The notes below the pieces were generated by a model, which worked only from the letters and a program-made list of their open reading frames with translations, was not told where the DNA came from and ran no database searches. From Deltaproteobacteria bacterium (GTDB lineage Bacteria; Myxococcota_A; UBA9042; PHBI01; JACKFB01), in NCBI GenBank assembly GCA_020632695.1, contig JACKFB010000017.1:1-64000 (forward strand): a stretch of 64,000 bases of DNA. The letters are read 5' to 3'. Below, in pieces: positions 14,632 to 23,697 of the stretch. Every line of letters starts with the position of its first letter. The first letter of the stretch is position 1. The position numbers and the translations under genes are program-made.

Positions 14632-15972
14632 TCAGAAGTCGTGGCGGATGTCGAGCAGCGCGTTCCAGACCACGCCGTCGAACCAGTAGGCCCCGTCGGG
14701 GGTGCCGCCCTCGGCCTTCCGGACCACCCGGCGGTCGAGGATCGTGGCCTGCACCGCCACGTCGATGTGCAGCGGCGCGCGGCTGACGCGGGTCGGGTCG
14801 CGGAAGATGAAGCCGCCGCCCAGGCTCACGATGTGGGCCGTCGAGTCCAGGGAGTTGGTCTGGTAGCGCTGCCGCGGGATGGGCGTCGGGCGCCAGGCGT
14901 AGCCGCCGCGCACCGCCCACATGGGCGTCGGGCGCCACTCCAGGCCCACCCGCGGCGTGACGGTGTCGCGGGCGCCCAGCGGCAGGGCGGGGCCGTCGGC
15001 GACGATGAGGTCCAGGGGCTCGCCGCTCTCGGGGTCGGGGTGGAGCGCAGAGTCGTCGACGCTGAGCTCGAAGAGCGCGGCCTCGGGCGGCGCCTTGTGC
15101 CAGCGCTCCCAGGTCAGGCCCAGCTCGGCGGTGAGGCCGGGTTCGCCCGAGCCGGCGCTCTCCCACGACACGCCGAGGGCGAGCTGGTCCGGCGTGTAGA
15201 GGCTGGTGCCGTCGATGAGCACGCGCAGGACGCCGACCTCCTCGATGAGAAACGAGATGGGCAGGCGGTAGCTCAGCTCGAGCGCGCTGCGCCAGGTGGC
15301 GCCGAAGCGCAGCCCGCGAAAGGGGCCCAGGGCCAGGCCGGCCGTCGGGGCGCCGACCACGTTCACCGCGACGTCGATGCTCTGGTGGGTGAAGCGGCCC
15401 TCGGTCAGCGACACCGCGCCGGTCACGTCGCCGTCGAGCGACGCCAGCACCTGCAGGCCCACGCCCAGCCGCAGCCACTCCACCGGCTCGGCCGCCGCGG
15501 CGAAGGCGATGATGAGCTTGTCGGGCAGGTTCTGGAATCGGTAGAAGTGCGGGATCGACGGGTCGATGGACTCGATGCGCGTGAAGTGGACGATGGGGTG
15601 GAAGAGGACGAAGCCCAGGGCGAGCTTGTCCTTGAAGACCCCGCCGACCGAGGTGGAGGCGCCCAGGTGGAAGCCGACGTTCGCGTTGGGCGTCAGCGGC
15701 TCGAAGGCGTCCTGCCCCGAGGCGCGGTGGATCGAGAGGTGGGGGGCGACCAGGCCCAGGCCGAAGCCGAAGTGGGCCTCCTTCCGGTTCAGCAGGTTCG
15801 CCGGGTTGTAGTAGACCGCGTCGTAGTCGGTGGAGTGGGCCGCGGCCGAGCCGCCCATGGCCGTGGCGCGGGCGCCGAAGCCGAAGGTGTCCCAGAGCGA
15901 GGCCCGCGCGGGCGAGGGTGCAGCGAGCGCGGCCGCCAGCGCGGCGACCAGGAGGAGCCCGCGCTCGGTCAC
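14632..15972 (-). CDS. FadL/OMPP1-family outer membrane protein
   Basis: This 446-aa predicted outer-membrane beta-barrel has a 25-residue signal peptide (LLLVAALAAALAAPSPARA). The mature start, SLWDTFGFGARATAMGGSAAAHSTDYDAVYYNPA, is the hallmark N-terminal hatch of the FadL/TodX/OMPP1 transporters for fatty acids and other hydrophobic compounds. Alternating amphipathic strands run to the C-terminus, which ends in Phe (NALLDIRHDF), a typical barrel signature. It begins at GTG 15972, overlapping the DegT aminotransferase stop by 4 bp, so it is the last gene of the sugar operon by position. A functional link to sugar synthesis is not evident. Confidence 0.85.
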   Translation of the reverse strand: MTERGLLLVAALAAALAAPSPARASLWDTFGFGARATAMGGSAAAHSTDYDAVYYNPANLLNRKEAHFGFGLGLVAPHLSIHRASGQDAFEPLTPNANVGFHLGASTSVGGVFKDKLALGFVLFHPIVHFTRIESIDPSIPHFYRFQNLPDKLIIAFAAAAEPVEWLRLGVGLQVLASLDGDVTGAVSLTEGRFTHQSIDVAVNVVGAPTAGLALGPFRGLRFGATWRSALELSYRLPISFLIEEVGVLRVLIDGTSLYTPDQLALGVSWESAGSGEPGLTAELGLTWERWHKAPPEAALFELSVDDSALHPDPESGEPLDLIVADGPALPLGARDTVTPRVGLEWRPTPMWAVRGGYAWRPTPIPRQRYQTNSLDSTAHIVSLGGGFIFRDPTRVSRAPLHIDVAVQATILDRRVVRKAEGGTPDGAYWFDGVVWNALLDIRHDF

Positions 15973-17087
15973 GGGGCCAGAGCGCGGGCGAGGGTCGCGA
16001 CGACCTGCTCCTGCCCGTCGGGGGTCAGGCCGGGCGCGATGGGCAGCGCCAGCACCTCCGCGGTGGCGCGCTCGGCCTCGCTCATCGGGCCCGCCGTGCG
16101 GGCGCCGGTCTGGAAGCAGGGCTGCTGGTGCAGCGCCAGCGGGTAGTAGACCGCCGAGCCGATCCCCTCGGCGCTCAGGGCCTCGCGCGCGGCGTCGCGG
16201 CGCCCGCCGGGGATGCGGACGACGTACTGGTTCCACGCGTGGCGGCCGGGACCGGGATCGGGCGGCAGCAGCGCCTCGGCGGGGATCGCCTGCCGCAGCA
16301 TCGCGTCGTAGGCGCGGGCGTTGGCCTCGCGGGCGGCCGTCCAGCCCTCGAGCTCGGGCAGCTTCACCCGCAGCACCGCGGCCTGGAGCGCGTCGAGCCG
16401 GAAGTTGCCGCCCACCTCGTTGTGCAGGTAGCGCTTCTCCCCGCCGTGGGTGCGCAGTCGTCGGATCCGCGCGGCGAGGGCGTCGTCGGCGGTGGTGACC
16501 AGCCCGCCGTCGCCGAGGCAGCCCAGGTTCTTCGCCGGAAAGAACGAGAAGCAGCCGACGCGACCGAGGCCGCCCACCCGGCGGCCGGCCCACTCGGCGC
16601 CGATGGCCTGGGCGGCGTCCTCGATGAGCGCGACGCCGGCGCGGTCGGCGATGGCCGAGAGCGCGTCCATGTCGGCGGCGCGGCCGAAGAGGTGGACCGC
16701 GATGATGGCCTTGGTGCGCGGGCTCAGCGCGGCCTCCACGCGGGCGGGCGCCAGGTTGAAGCTGCGCGGCTCGATGTCGGCAAATACCGGGGTGGCGCCG
16801 AGGCGGGCGATGGCGCCGGCGGTGGCGAAGAAGGTGAAGGGCGTGGTGACGACCTCGTCGCCGGGGCCGACGTCGAGGGCCATCAGGGCGGAGAGCAGCG
16901 CGTCGGTGCCGGAGGACACCCCGATGGCGTGGGGGACGTCGAGCCACGCGGCGATCTCGCGCTCGAAGGCGTCGACCTCGGCGCCGAGCACGTAGGCGTC
17001 GCGGTCGATGACCGAGGCGATGGCCGAGAGCATGGCCTCGCGCAGCGGGTCGTGGATGGCGGCGAGGTCGACGAAGGGGACGGACAT
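15969..17087 (-). CDS. DegT/DnrJ/EryC1 sugar aminotransferase (WlbC/WbpE-like)
   Basis: This 372-aa PLP-dependent aminotransferase converts a 3-keto nucleotide sugar to the 3-amino form. Family features: VPFVDLAAIHDPLREAM at the N-terminus, YVLGAEVDAFEREIAAW, SSGTDALLSALMALDVGPGDEV, FADIEPRSFNL, the cofactor Asp/Gln pair in LIEDAAQAIGA, and the PLP lysine in CFSFFPAKNLGCLGDGG (about residue 190). The length is typical. Its neighbours are the dehydrogenase and the acetyltransferase of the same pathway, so the substrate is most likely UDP-2-acetamido-3-keto-glucuronate, as in WbpE. The upstream gap to the acetyltransferase stop is 4 bp; downstream it overlaps the FadL gene. Confidence 0.9.
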   Translation of the reverse strand: MSVPFVDLAAIHDPLREAMLSAIASVIDRDAYVLGAEVDAFEREIAAWLDVPHAIGVSSGTDALLSALMALDVGPGDEVVTTPFTFFATAGAIARLGATPVFADIEPRSFNLAPARVEAALSPRTKAIIAVHLFGRAADMDALSAIADRAGVALIEDAAQAIGAEWAGRRVGGLGRVGCFSFFPAKNLGCLGDGGLVTTADDALAARIRRLRTHGGEKRYLHNEVGGNFRLDALQAAVLRVKLPELEGWTAAREANARAYDAMLRQAIPAEALLPPDPGPGRHAWNQYVVRIPGGRRDAAREALSAEGIGSAVYYPLALHQQPCFQTGARTAGPMSEAERATAEVLALPIAPGLTPDGQEQVVATLARALAP

Positions 17088-17091
17088 GGCG

Positions 17092-17685
17092 CTACTCGGC
17101 GGGGACGTCGGCGATGAGCGCGCCGTCGTGGTCGAAGGTGTAGGTGCGTTCGCAGCCCGTGCACCAGGCGGTGCGCACGTGGGTGTGCAGGCGCAGGCCG
17201 CAGTGGCAGGCGTAGCCGGCGACGCGGGCCGGCACCCCCATCACCATCGCGTGGGGCGGGACGTCGCGCGTGACGACGGCGCCAGCGGCGATGAAGGCGT
17301 GGTGGCCGATGCGCGTGCCGCAGACGATGGTCGCGTTGGCCCCGACGCTGACGCCGTCCTCGAGGACGGTGCGCTCGTAGGCGCCGCGGCGGTTGACGGC
17401 CGAGCGCGGCGTCGACACGTTGGTGAACACGCAGGATGGCCCGAGGAACACGTCGTCGCCGCACTCGACGCCGTCGTAGAGGCTGACGTTGTTCTGGACC
17501 TTGCAGTTGCGGCCGAGCCGCACGGTCCCGGCGACGAAGACGTTCTGGCCCAGGCTGGCCCCGGCGCCCAGCACGGCGCCCGACATGACGTGGCAGAAGT
17601 GCCAGATGCGCGTGCCCTCGCCGAGGGTGACGGGCTCGTCGACCACGGCGGTCGGGTGGACGCGGACGTCGTCGGGCCGGCTCAT
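17092..17685 (-). CDS. Hexapeptide-repeat N-acetyltransferase (WlbB/WbpD-like)
   Basis: This 197-aa left-handed beta-helix acyltransferase likely acetylates the 3-amino group of a UDP-2-acetamido-3-amino-uronic acid, using acetyl-CoA. The hexapeptide pattern runs from VHPTAVVDEPVTLGEGTRIW through the catalytic-type FCHVMSGAVLGAGASLGQNVFV to AIVTRD-like repeats, ending VMGVPARVAGY. The C-terminal extension beyond WlbB length carries CxC and CxxC (YACHCGLRLHT, TAWCTGCERTY), a small zinc-ribbon-like tail. The ATG overlaps the dehydrogenase stop by 4 bp (ATGA), strong evidence for coupling. It is followed 4 bp later by the aminotransferase. Confidence 0.9.
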   Translation of the reverse strand: MSRPDDVRVHPTAVVDEPVTLGEGTRIWHFCHVMSGAVLGAGASLGQNVFVAGTVRLGRNCKVQNNVSLYDGVECGDDVFLGPSCVFTNVSTPRSAVNRRGAYERTVLEDGVSVGANATIVCGTRIGHHAFIAAGAVVTRDVPPHAMVMGVPARVAGYACHCGLRLHTHVRTAWCTGCERTYTFDHDGALIADVPAE

Positions 17686-18746
17686 GCGCGCGGTCCCCGC
17701 AGCCCGCCCGGGCTGGGCGAGAGCGCCACCGGGACGCCGCCCGCCTCCAGGGACTGCTGCCCCGCCTGCAGCACCTTGAGGACCTCGACGGCGCTGTGGC
17801 CGTCGCTGCGCGGCCGCTCGCCCGTGTCGACGCAGTGCAGGAAGTGCTCGCACTCGGCGCGCAGCGGCTCGCGCATGGGGATGTGCGGGATGTGGATGTC
17901 GCCGTGGCGCAGCGTGAGGAGATCGCCGTAGGACTCGTAGCTTGGCGCGCGGTCGAGCTGATCGACGCCGTCGACGCCCTTGTCCATCACGCGCACCTTC
18001 TCCGACGCCGCCATGTCGTCGAAGGTGACCATCTTGCGGGTTCCGACGACGTCGAGCTGGCGCTTCTTGTCGGGATCCAGCCAGGACACGTGGATCTGGG
18101 CGGCGCGCCCGTCGCCGAAGCGCAGCGTGAGGAACACGACGTCCTCGATGCCGGTGCGGCGCTGGAGGTAGCAGAAGCCCTGGGCGGTCACGTGGGTCGG
18201 CGAGGTGCCCAGCAGGTGCAGCGCCACCGAGATGTCGTGCGGCGCCAGCGACCACATGGCGTTCTCGTCCGAGCGCACCTTGCCGAGGTTCAGCCGCAGC
18301 GCGTTCAGGTAGAGCACCTCGCCCAGGTCGCCCGCGTCGATGCTGCGTTTGAGCCACTCGACGCAGGGGTGGTAGAGCAGCAGGTGGCCGACCATCAGGC
18401 GCAGATCGCGCTCGTCGGCGGTGCGCACCAGGTCCGCGCCGTCGGAGACCGACAGGGCGATGGGCTTCTCGACGAATACGTGCTTGCCGGCGTGCAGCGC
18501 GCGGCGGGCGACCTCGTGGTGGCGCGACGAGGGGACCACCACCATGACGGCGCCGATCTCCGGGTCGTCGAGCAGCTCGTCCAGATCGCCGGTGACCCGC
18601 GCCTTCGGGTAGCTGCGGGCCATCTTCTGGCGGACGGCGTCCGAGGCGTCGCAGATGCCCGCGAGGCGGTCGAGCTGCGCCATGTTGCGAACGAGGTTCT
18701 GGCCCCAGTACCCGGCGCCGACGACCGCGACCCCACGAGCTGCCAA
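17682..18746 (-). CDS. Gfo/Idh/MocA oxidoreductase (WlbA/WbpB-like)
   Basis: This 354-aa NAD-dependent nucleotide-sugar dehydrogenase likely oxidises C3 of UDP-GlcNAc-uronic acid in the first step of the operon's pathway. The Rossmann motif VAVVGAGYWGQNLVRNM is at the N-terminus. The catalytic EKP motif is in HVFVEKPIALSVSDG (about residue 95), and the His-containing LAPHDISVALHLLG follows at about 165, as in WlbA. TTG 18746 was chosen as start because GGGAGGAG lies just upstream and the Rossmann strand begins at residue 5. The operon order is dehydrogenase, acetyltransferase, aminotransferase, with overlaps throughout. Enzymes for UDP-GlcNAc oxidation to the uronate (WbpA type) are not in the window. 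Confidence 0.88.
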   Translation of the reverse strand: MAARGVAVVGAGYWGQNLVRNMAQLDRLAGICDASDAVRQKMARSYPKARVTGDLDELLDDPEIGAVMVVVPSSRHHEVARRALHAGKHVFVEKPIALSVSDGADLVRTADERDLRLMVGHLLLYHPCVEWLKRSIDAGDLGEVLYLNALRLNLGKVRSDENAMWSLAPHDISVALHLLGTSPTHVTAQGFCYLQRRTGIEDVVFLTLRFGDGRAAQIHVSWLDPDKKRQLDVVGTRKMVTFDDMAASEKVRVMDKGVDGVDQLDRAPSYESYGDLLTLRHGDIHIPHIPMREPLRAECEHFLHCVDTGERPRSDGHSAVEVLKVLQAGQQSLEAGGVPVALSPSPGGLRGPRA

Positions 18747-18831
18747 CCTGCTCCTCCCGCCCCGTGATCCCCGCGCGCCGCTCGGCCGCCCGGCGGGCGG
18801 ACCATAGCACCGGGCACCCTCGCGCGCGAGG

Positions 18832-19737
18832 TCAGCCGATGGCGGCTGAGAACCGGTCCCACCAGGTGGGGCGCAGGCGGCTCACATAGGTCAGCGGGAT
18901 GCGCGCGCCGACGCTGTGGCGCAGCGCGTCGATGGCGTCGTAGGTGGCGGCGCGGGTGCGCCAGGCGTCGGCGCGGTGCAGCACCGTCTCCCAGTGCAGG
19001 CGCGGGCGCCAGGTCATCATGAGGAGGTCGCTGAGGATCCCCAAGCGCTCGGCGCTCTGCGAGCGGCTGAAGTCCAGGCACTCCAGGAGGAAGAGGTCCT
19101 CGATGGCGGGCAGCCGCCAGCCGCCGGCGCGCGGCGGGCTGGCGCGAAGCCAGATGGCCGCCTCGCTGCTGCGGCGGCCGATGCCGGGCAGGGCGCGCGA
19201 CACGATCTCGACGCCGGCCAGGTCGGAGACCAGGCGGCGGGCCTCGGCGCTATCGGCGTGAGGGACCAGCAGCGTGATGCGGTGGCGGAGGCGGTCGGCG
19301 GGGTCCTCGTGCACGTGGCACGTGGCGGCGAGCGCGCCCAGGGCTACCGGCAGCCGACCGGTCTCCAGCGCGATGCGGGACGCGGCCTCCCGCGCCGTGT
19401 TCCAACGCTCGCGACCGATGAAGCGCTGGCGCTGGCGCTCGAGCGCGCAACCCTCGGCCAGGGCGACCATGCCCAGGCGTCGCGCGTTGTCGGCCAGGGG
19501 GATCACGATGCCGGCGGCGGTCGCGAGCTCGACCAGCGGCGCAGGGTCGATGCGCCCGGCGCCGTCGGGCAGGGTGCCGGTGCGGCCGCGCACCATCAGC
19601 GCATAGAGGAGGGTGAGCTCGCGGTCCGTCAGGCTCTGCGTCGCTCCGTGGCGGGGCAGCTCGAGGAGGTGCGAGTCGGCCCGGACGGCGCCGGTGTGGG
19701 CGTCGGCGGACCCTGGCAGATGCGTCTGCTCGAGCAT
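18832..19737 (-). CDS. Hypothetical protein, possibly nucleotidyltransferase-related
   Basis: This 301-aa soluble protein starts at ATG 19737 with AGGGG six bases upstream. It is mainly helical. An N-terminal half contains SLTDRELTLLYALMV and LVELATAAGIVIPLADNARRLG, followed by a mixed region (HRITLLVPHADSAEARRLV) and a C-terminal helical domain (WRLPAIEDLFLLECLDF, TYDAIDALRHSVGARIPLTYV). The layout of short strands plus helices is reminiscent of the loosely defined nucleotidyltransferase proteins found beside polysaccharide genes, but the G-S and D-x-D catalytic signature could not be confirmed. It lies 85 bp upstream of the sugar operon on the same strand and could be its first gene. Confidence 0.55.
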   Translation of the reverse strand: MLEQTHLPGSADAHTGAVRADSHLLELPRHGATQSLTDRELTLLYALMVRGRTGTLPDGAGRIDPAPLVELATAAGIVIPLADNARRLGMVALAEGCALERQRQRFIGRERWNTAREAASRIALETGRLPVALGALAATCHVHEDPADRLRHRITLLVPHADSAEARRLVSDLAGVEIVSRALPGIGRRSSEAAIWLRASPPRAGGWRLPAIEDLFLLECLDFSRSQSAERLGILSDLLMMTWRPRLHWETVLHRADAWRTRAATYDAIDALRHSVGARIPLTYVSRLRPTWWDRFSAAIG

Positions 19738-19933
19738 GTGTTTCCCCTCTGTCGGTTCGGTGAGCCGGGCTGTACGTCGCCCCGGAGACCTCGCCGCCGG
19801 CGTGGACCGGCGGGGCCGTGGGAGGCGAACGGCGTCCTCGCTCTCTTGGGGAATCGGATGAATCGCCGGCGAACTTCAGTGGAATCGACGCGACCCTTGT
19901 CGGCGCGGGCGGGGGCGGGCTACAACACGCGCC

Positions 19934-22760
19934 ATGCCCAAGGAGCTGGCCAGTGGAACGACCGGCGCCGCGCCGCTCGCAGCCGACGGTCGCGCTCCCG
20001 GGTGCGCCCTCCGCGTCGAGGAGGGGCGCGTGTGCGTCGTCTTCAGCGGGGCCGCCCTGCCGGGGGGCGCGAGCCTCGGTGAGCTGGTCATCCACCTTCC
20101 ACACGTGGGCTTCCCCTTCGACTTCCGCGAGGGGATCGAGCAGTTCCGCCACCACCGCGGCGTCGCCTGGTCGGTGGAGCTCGGGCTGGACGTCCGCGCG
20201 CTGGCCGAGCGGGCGACCCGCAGCGGGAGCGCGCTGAGCAGCGTCCGCGCCGTCGACGATGTCCTGGTGGTCGCCGGGCGCCACGCCGGTGCGCGGTTCA
20301 CGGCGCGGGTGCGCGTGGTGCCGGCGCCGCCGACCCCCGAGCAGGAGCCGACGCTCTGGGTGTCGGTCCATGGCTTCCACGTCTACGGGGCGTCGGACCG
20401 GCCATGGCCGACGGCGGCCGGCGTGGTGCTGGACCTGCTGCCCGAGGCGCTGGTGGTCGAGCGCACGCTGACGGCGGCGCGCGTCCGGGTGGTGCGGCCG
20501 GCGCTGGCCTGGTGCCTGGCCGGGCTCGGGTGGAAGCTGCCGGAGACGCGTGAGCTGGTGACCCGCGGCGTCGGCCTGCAGCACGGCCGCATCATCGCGG
20601 CCTTCAGCGCGCGCGACGTCGCCCACGCCGAGGTGGTCACCCTGGAGGCCGTGGCCGATGGCGGGTCGCGCGGGGCCTTCGCGCGCTTCGTCGAGGACCT
20701 GGAGCTCAAGCGGCATCACCCGCGGATCGACGAGCTCATCGCGGCCGGCGCGCTGCGCGACGCGATGGCGGAGATCTACGCGGCCATGGAGGGCGCGCCG
20801 CGGCCGGGGTTCTTGGCGGAGCGGCTGATCGGCATCGCCGTGACGCAGCCGGTGCTCTTCGACGAGGGCGAGCGCGTGTGTCGAGAGCTGCTCGAGGTGA
20901 GCCCGGACGATCCGGCGGCGCTCGCGGGGCTGGCGGCGCTGGCGAAGGCGCAGGGGAGGCCGGAGGCGGCGGCCGCGTGGCTGGCGCGGCTGGCCGGACG
21001 GTGGCGCGGGCCGGGCGACCGGGACGACGCGGTGGCGGTGGACCTGAGCATCGCCGATGAGCTGATGGCGAGCGACCCGGAGGAGGCCAGGGACGCCTTG
21101 GAGCGGGTGCTGGCCCGCGCGCCCGACCACGAGGAGGCCCTCGCGGGCTTGCTGCCGCTGGTGGAGCGCGCCGACGGGCCCGAGGCGGCGCTGGCGCTGC
21201 ACAAGCGGCTGCTCTTCTCGGCGCGCAGCCCGGGTCGCGCCCGACAGGCGGGGTTGCGGCTGGCCGAGGCGGCCATGGCGCGCCGCGACGTGGCCGAGGC
21301 GCGCGTGTACCTGCGGCTGGTGCTCGAGGCCGCGCCCGACGACACCGAGGCGCGGCTGCTGCTGGCGGATGCCGAGCTGGAGTCGGGCGCTGCCGAGGAG
21401 GCGGTGCGCATCCTCGAGCACGCGCAGAAGGTGGCGTTGGCCTCCGGTGCTGCCCAGGTGGGGGCGGTGACCGCGCGGCTGGCGGCGCTGCTGCTCGAGC
21501 AGCGGGGCGAGCCGGGGCGGGCGCGGCGGGTGCTGTGGGCCGCAGTGGACGCCGTGGGCGACGACGAGGGCGAGGCGACGGGGCTGGCGCACCTGGCGCT
21601 GCAGGCCGGCGACGGCGAGCTGGCCCTGCGCTTCGCGGGGCGCGTCGCGCCGGGCGGGCCCCACGCGGCACGGGCCGGGTGCGTGGCGGCCAGGGCGGCG
21701 CTGCTCGCCGGCGACCGGAACCTGGCGCTGGAGCACGCGCTGGGGGTGCTGGAGGCCGTGCCTGGAGACGAGGCGGCGCTGGCGTTGGTCGAGGAGGCGG
21801 CCGCGGGGGCCGAGGTGCGCGAGCGGTTGCTGCTGCGGATGCGGCGCGCCGCGGGCGGCGTCGTCGAGCCGGCGGCGCGGGCGCGGCTGCACCGGGCGGT
21901 GGCCAGGCTCTACGAGTCCCTGGACCTGCACGCCGACGCCATCGGGCCCTACGAGATCACGCTGGACGCGGAGCCCGACCGGGCGGCGGCGCAGGCCGTG
22001 GCTCATCGGCTGTTGGGGCTCTACGCGCGCTTCGGCATGTGGCCGCGCCACCAGGAGCTGTGCGCGCGGTTGCTGGCGGCGGAGGGCGACGGTCTGGACC
22101 GGGTGCCGCTCCTGGTGCGGCAGGCGCAGGTGGCGCTCGAGGAGCTGGGCGACGCGGAGGCGGCCAGGGCGAGCCTGGAGGAAGCCGTAGAGCTCTCGCC
22201 GCGGCGACTCGACGCCCAGCGGCTGATGGCGCGGACCTTGCGCGCGCTGGACGAGCGCAGCGCGTTGATCCCGGTGCTGCGCCGGCTGGAGGCGCTGGAG
22301 CCCGGCGAGGCGGAGCGCGGACGGGTGGCGCTGGAGCTGGCCGAGCTGGCGCTGGAGGCCGGGGCGCCGGGAGAGGCGAGGGCGGTGCTCGGGCGCCTGC
22401 CGGCGGTGGTGGCGGCGACGCGCGAGGCGCAGGCGCTGCGCGAGCGGGCGGGCCTGCCGGGCGGCGGAGGCGCGCTGCGTGCGCCGCCGGCGGGCGGAGG
22501 GCGCGAGGAGGCGATGCGGAGGCCCGCGCCGGCGATCGAGCCCGAGGCGCCGTCGGCCGCGTACGGCCGGGCGCTGTCGCTGGCGGATCGTGGAGAGCTG
22601 GAGGCCGCTCGCGAGCTGCTGGCGGCGATCCTGGAGCGCGCGCCGGAGCATGTGCCGGCCAGGGAGCTGATGGGGCTGCTGACGGGGGCGCTTTGGCGGT
22701 GGCGGGGCCGGGGCGGTGTGGCCGAGACCGGGGCCGGGGCCGGGGCCGGGGCCGGGGCCG
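19934..22760 (+). CDS. Large TPR-repeat protein, N-terminal part (before frameshift)
   Basis: About 940 residues of a large repeat protein start at ATG 19934. The first 260 residues form a beta-rich region with internal repetition (VIHLPHVGFPFDFREGIEQF; LDLLPEALVVERTLTAARVRVV) of unknown fold. From about residue 270 onward, helical pairs of TPR type follow one another: LFDEGERVCRELLEVSPDDPAALAGLAALA, RDVAEARVYLRLVLEAAPDD, GDAEAARASLEEAVELSPRR. TPRs mediate protein interaction. Near 22,760 the frame is lost inside a GGGGCC-rich linker; the reading frame remains open to 23554, but its residues there are Gly/Arg junk, whereas the +1 frame resumes TPRs. This is probably one gene spanning 19934-23630. 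No signal peptide is seen. Confidence 0.8.
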
Positions 22761-23630
22761 GTGGCCGGGACCGTGGCCGGGGCCGAGACCGAGACCGTGG
22801 CCGAGACCGAGACCGTGGCCGAGACCGAGACTGGCGCCGTGGCTGGTGCTGGGGCCGTGGCCGGGGCCGAGACGGGGGGGCTGCCGGAGCCGGTGGAGCG
22901 GCGGATCGAGCAGGGCGATCGGATCGAGGCGTTGATTGCCGAGGCGCTCGAGGCCGGCGGGCGGGGGGATCTGGAGGCGGCGGGGGCTCTGGCGGCGGAG
23001 GTGCTGGAGCTGGACGCGCATTCGGTGGAGGCGCTGGAGCTCTGTGCGGATGCGGCTCGGAGGGCCGGCGAATGGGAGCGGCTGTCGGACCTGCTGGAGC
23101 GGCTCGGGGAGATCACCTTCGACGCGGCCGAGACGCTGGCGTTGGCCAGGGAGCGCGCGCTGGTCATCTCGCGCCATCTGGACGATCCGGACCGGGCGGT
23201 CGAGGCCTGGGAGCAGGTGCTGGCGTGGCAGCCGCTGGACCCCGAGGCCGCGCGGGAGCTGGCCGCGCTCGCCGAGGCGCGGGGCGACCACGAGGGGTTG
23301 GCCGGGCTGTGGGCCGCTCGGGCCGAGGCGGCGGCGGCGGCGGCCGAGGTCGCGGCGACTCCGGCGCCGCTTCTGCGTGTGCTGGCGCGGGCGCGCACCG
23401 AGGAGGGGCGCGTCCGCCTGGAGCGGCTGGGGGACGGGGAGGGCGCGGTCGACGCGGCGCGCGACGGGCTGGCGGTCGCGCCCGACGACCCCGAGCTGCT
23501 CGAGGTCCTGGTGCGTGGGCTGGCCCTGACGAATCAGCGGATCGAGTGCCGTGAGGCGCTGGAGCGCCTGCTGCCGCACCTCATCGACGGCCCGCTTCGG
23601 GACGAGATGCTGCTGCTGCGCGGCGGCTGA
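22716..23630 (+). CDS. TPR-repeat protein, C-terminal part (shifted frame)
   Basis: This is the continuation of the gene starting at 19934, in the next reading frame. It opens in the Pro/Gly and then VAETET-type linker encoded by the GC repeat, followed by about 230 residues of helical repeats: RIEALIAEALEAGGRGDLEAAG, LDAHSVEALELCADAARRAGEWERL, DDPDRAVEAWEQVLAWQPLDP. The style and composition match the upstream half. The ATG at 22716 lies in linker sequence that is noise in this frame, so it is not a credible independent start. It ends at 23630, 67 bp before the convergent SUMF1 gene. Confidence 0.75.
   Translation: MWPRPGPGPGPGPGPVAGTVAGAETETVAETETVAETETGAVAGAGAVAGAETGGLPEPVERRIEQGDRIEALIAEALEAGGRGDLEAAGALAAEVLELDAHSVEALELCADAARRAGEWERLSDLLERLGEITFDAAETLALARERALVISRHLDDPDRAVEAWEQVLAWQPLDPEAARELAALAEARGDHEGLAGLWAARAEAAAAAAEVAATPAPLLRVLARARTEEGRVRLERLGDGEGAVDAARDGLAVAPDDPELLEVLVRGLALTNQRIECREALERLLPHLIDGPLRDEMLLLRGG
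22730..22850 (+). repeat. GGGGCC and GAGACC simple-sequence repeats
   Basis: Five perfect GGGGCC units occupy 22730-22759. Three 18-bp units of the form GCCGAGACCGAGACCGTG begin at 22782, 22800 and 22818, the last ending imperfectly. They encode an Ala/Gly and then Val-Ala-Glu-Thr linker. An extra G at 22760/22761 relative to neighbouring CCGTGGCC units marks the frameshift point. Confidence 0.9.
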
Positions 23631-23697
23631 GCGAGCGTCGCCCGGAGCCTCCACGCCGGCGGTGCGACGAGCCTGGCGCCCCGGGGGCCAACGCGAC

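Noticed and set aside
19250..23398. A 1,382-codon minus-strand open frame
   Set aside because: It is antisense to the TPR gene, with Arg/Ser/Pro-rich low-complexity translation and no motif.
23554..23630. Extension of the TPR reading frame to 23554 as genuine C-terminus
   Set aside because: After 22760 that frame encodes Gly/Arg-rich noise, while the next frame gives TPR-like helices.
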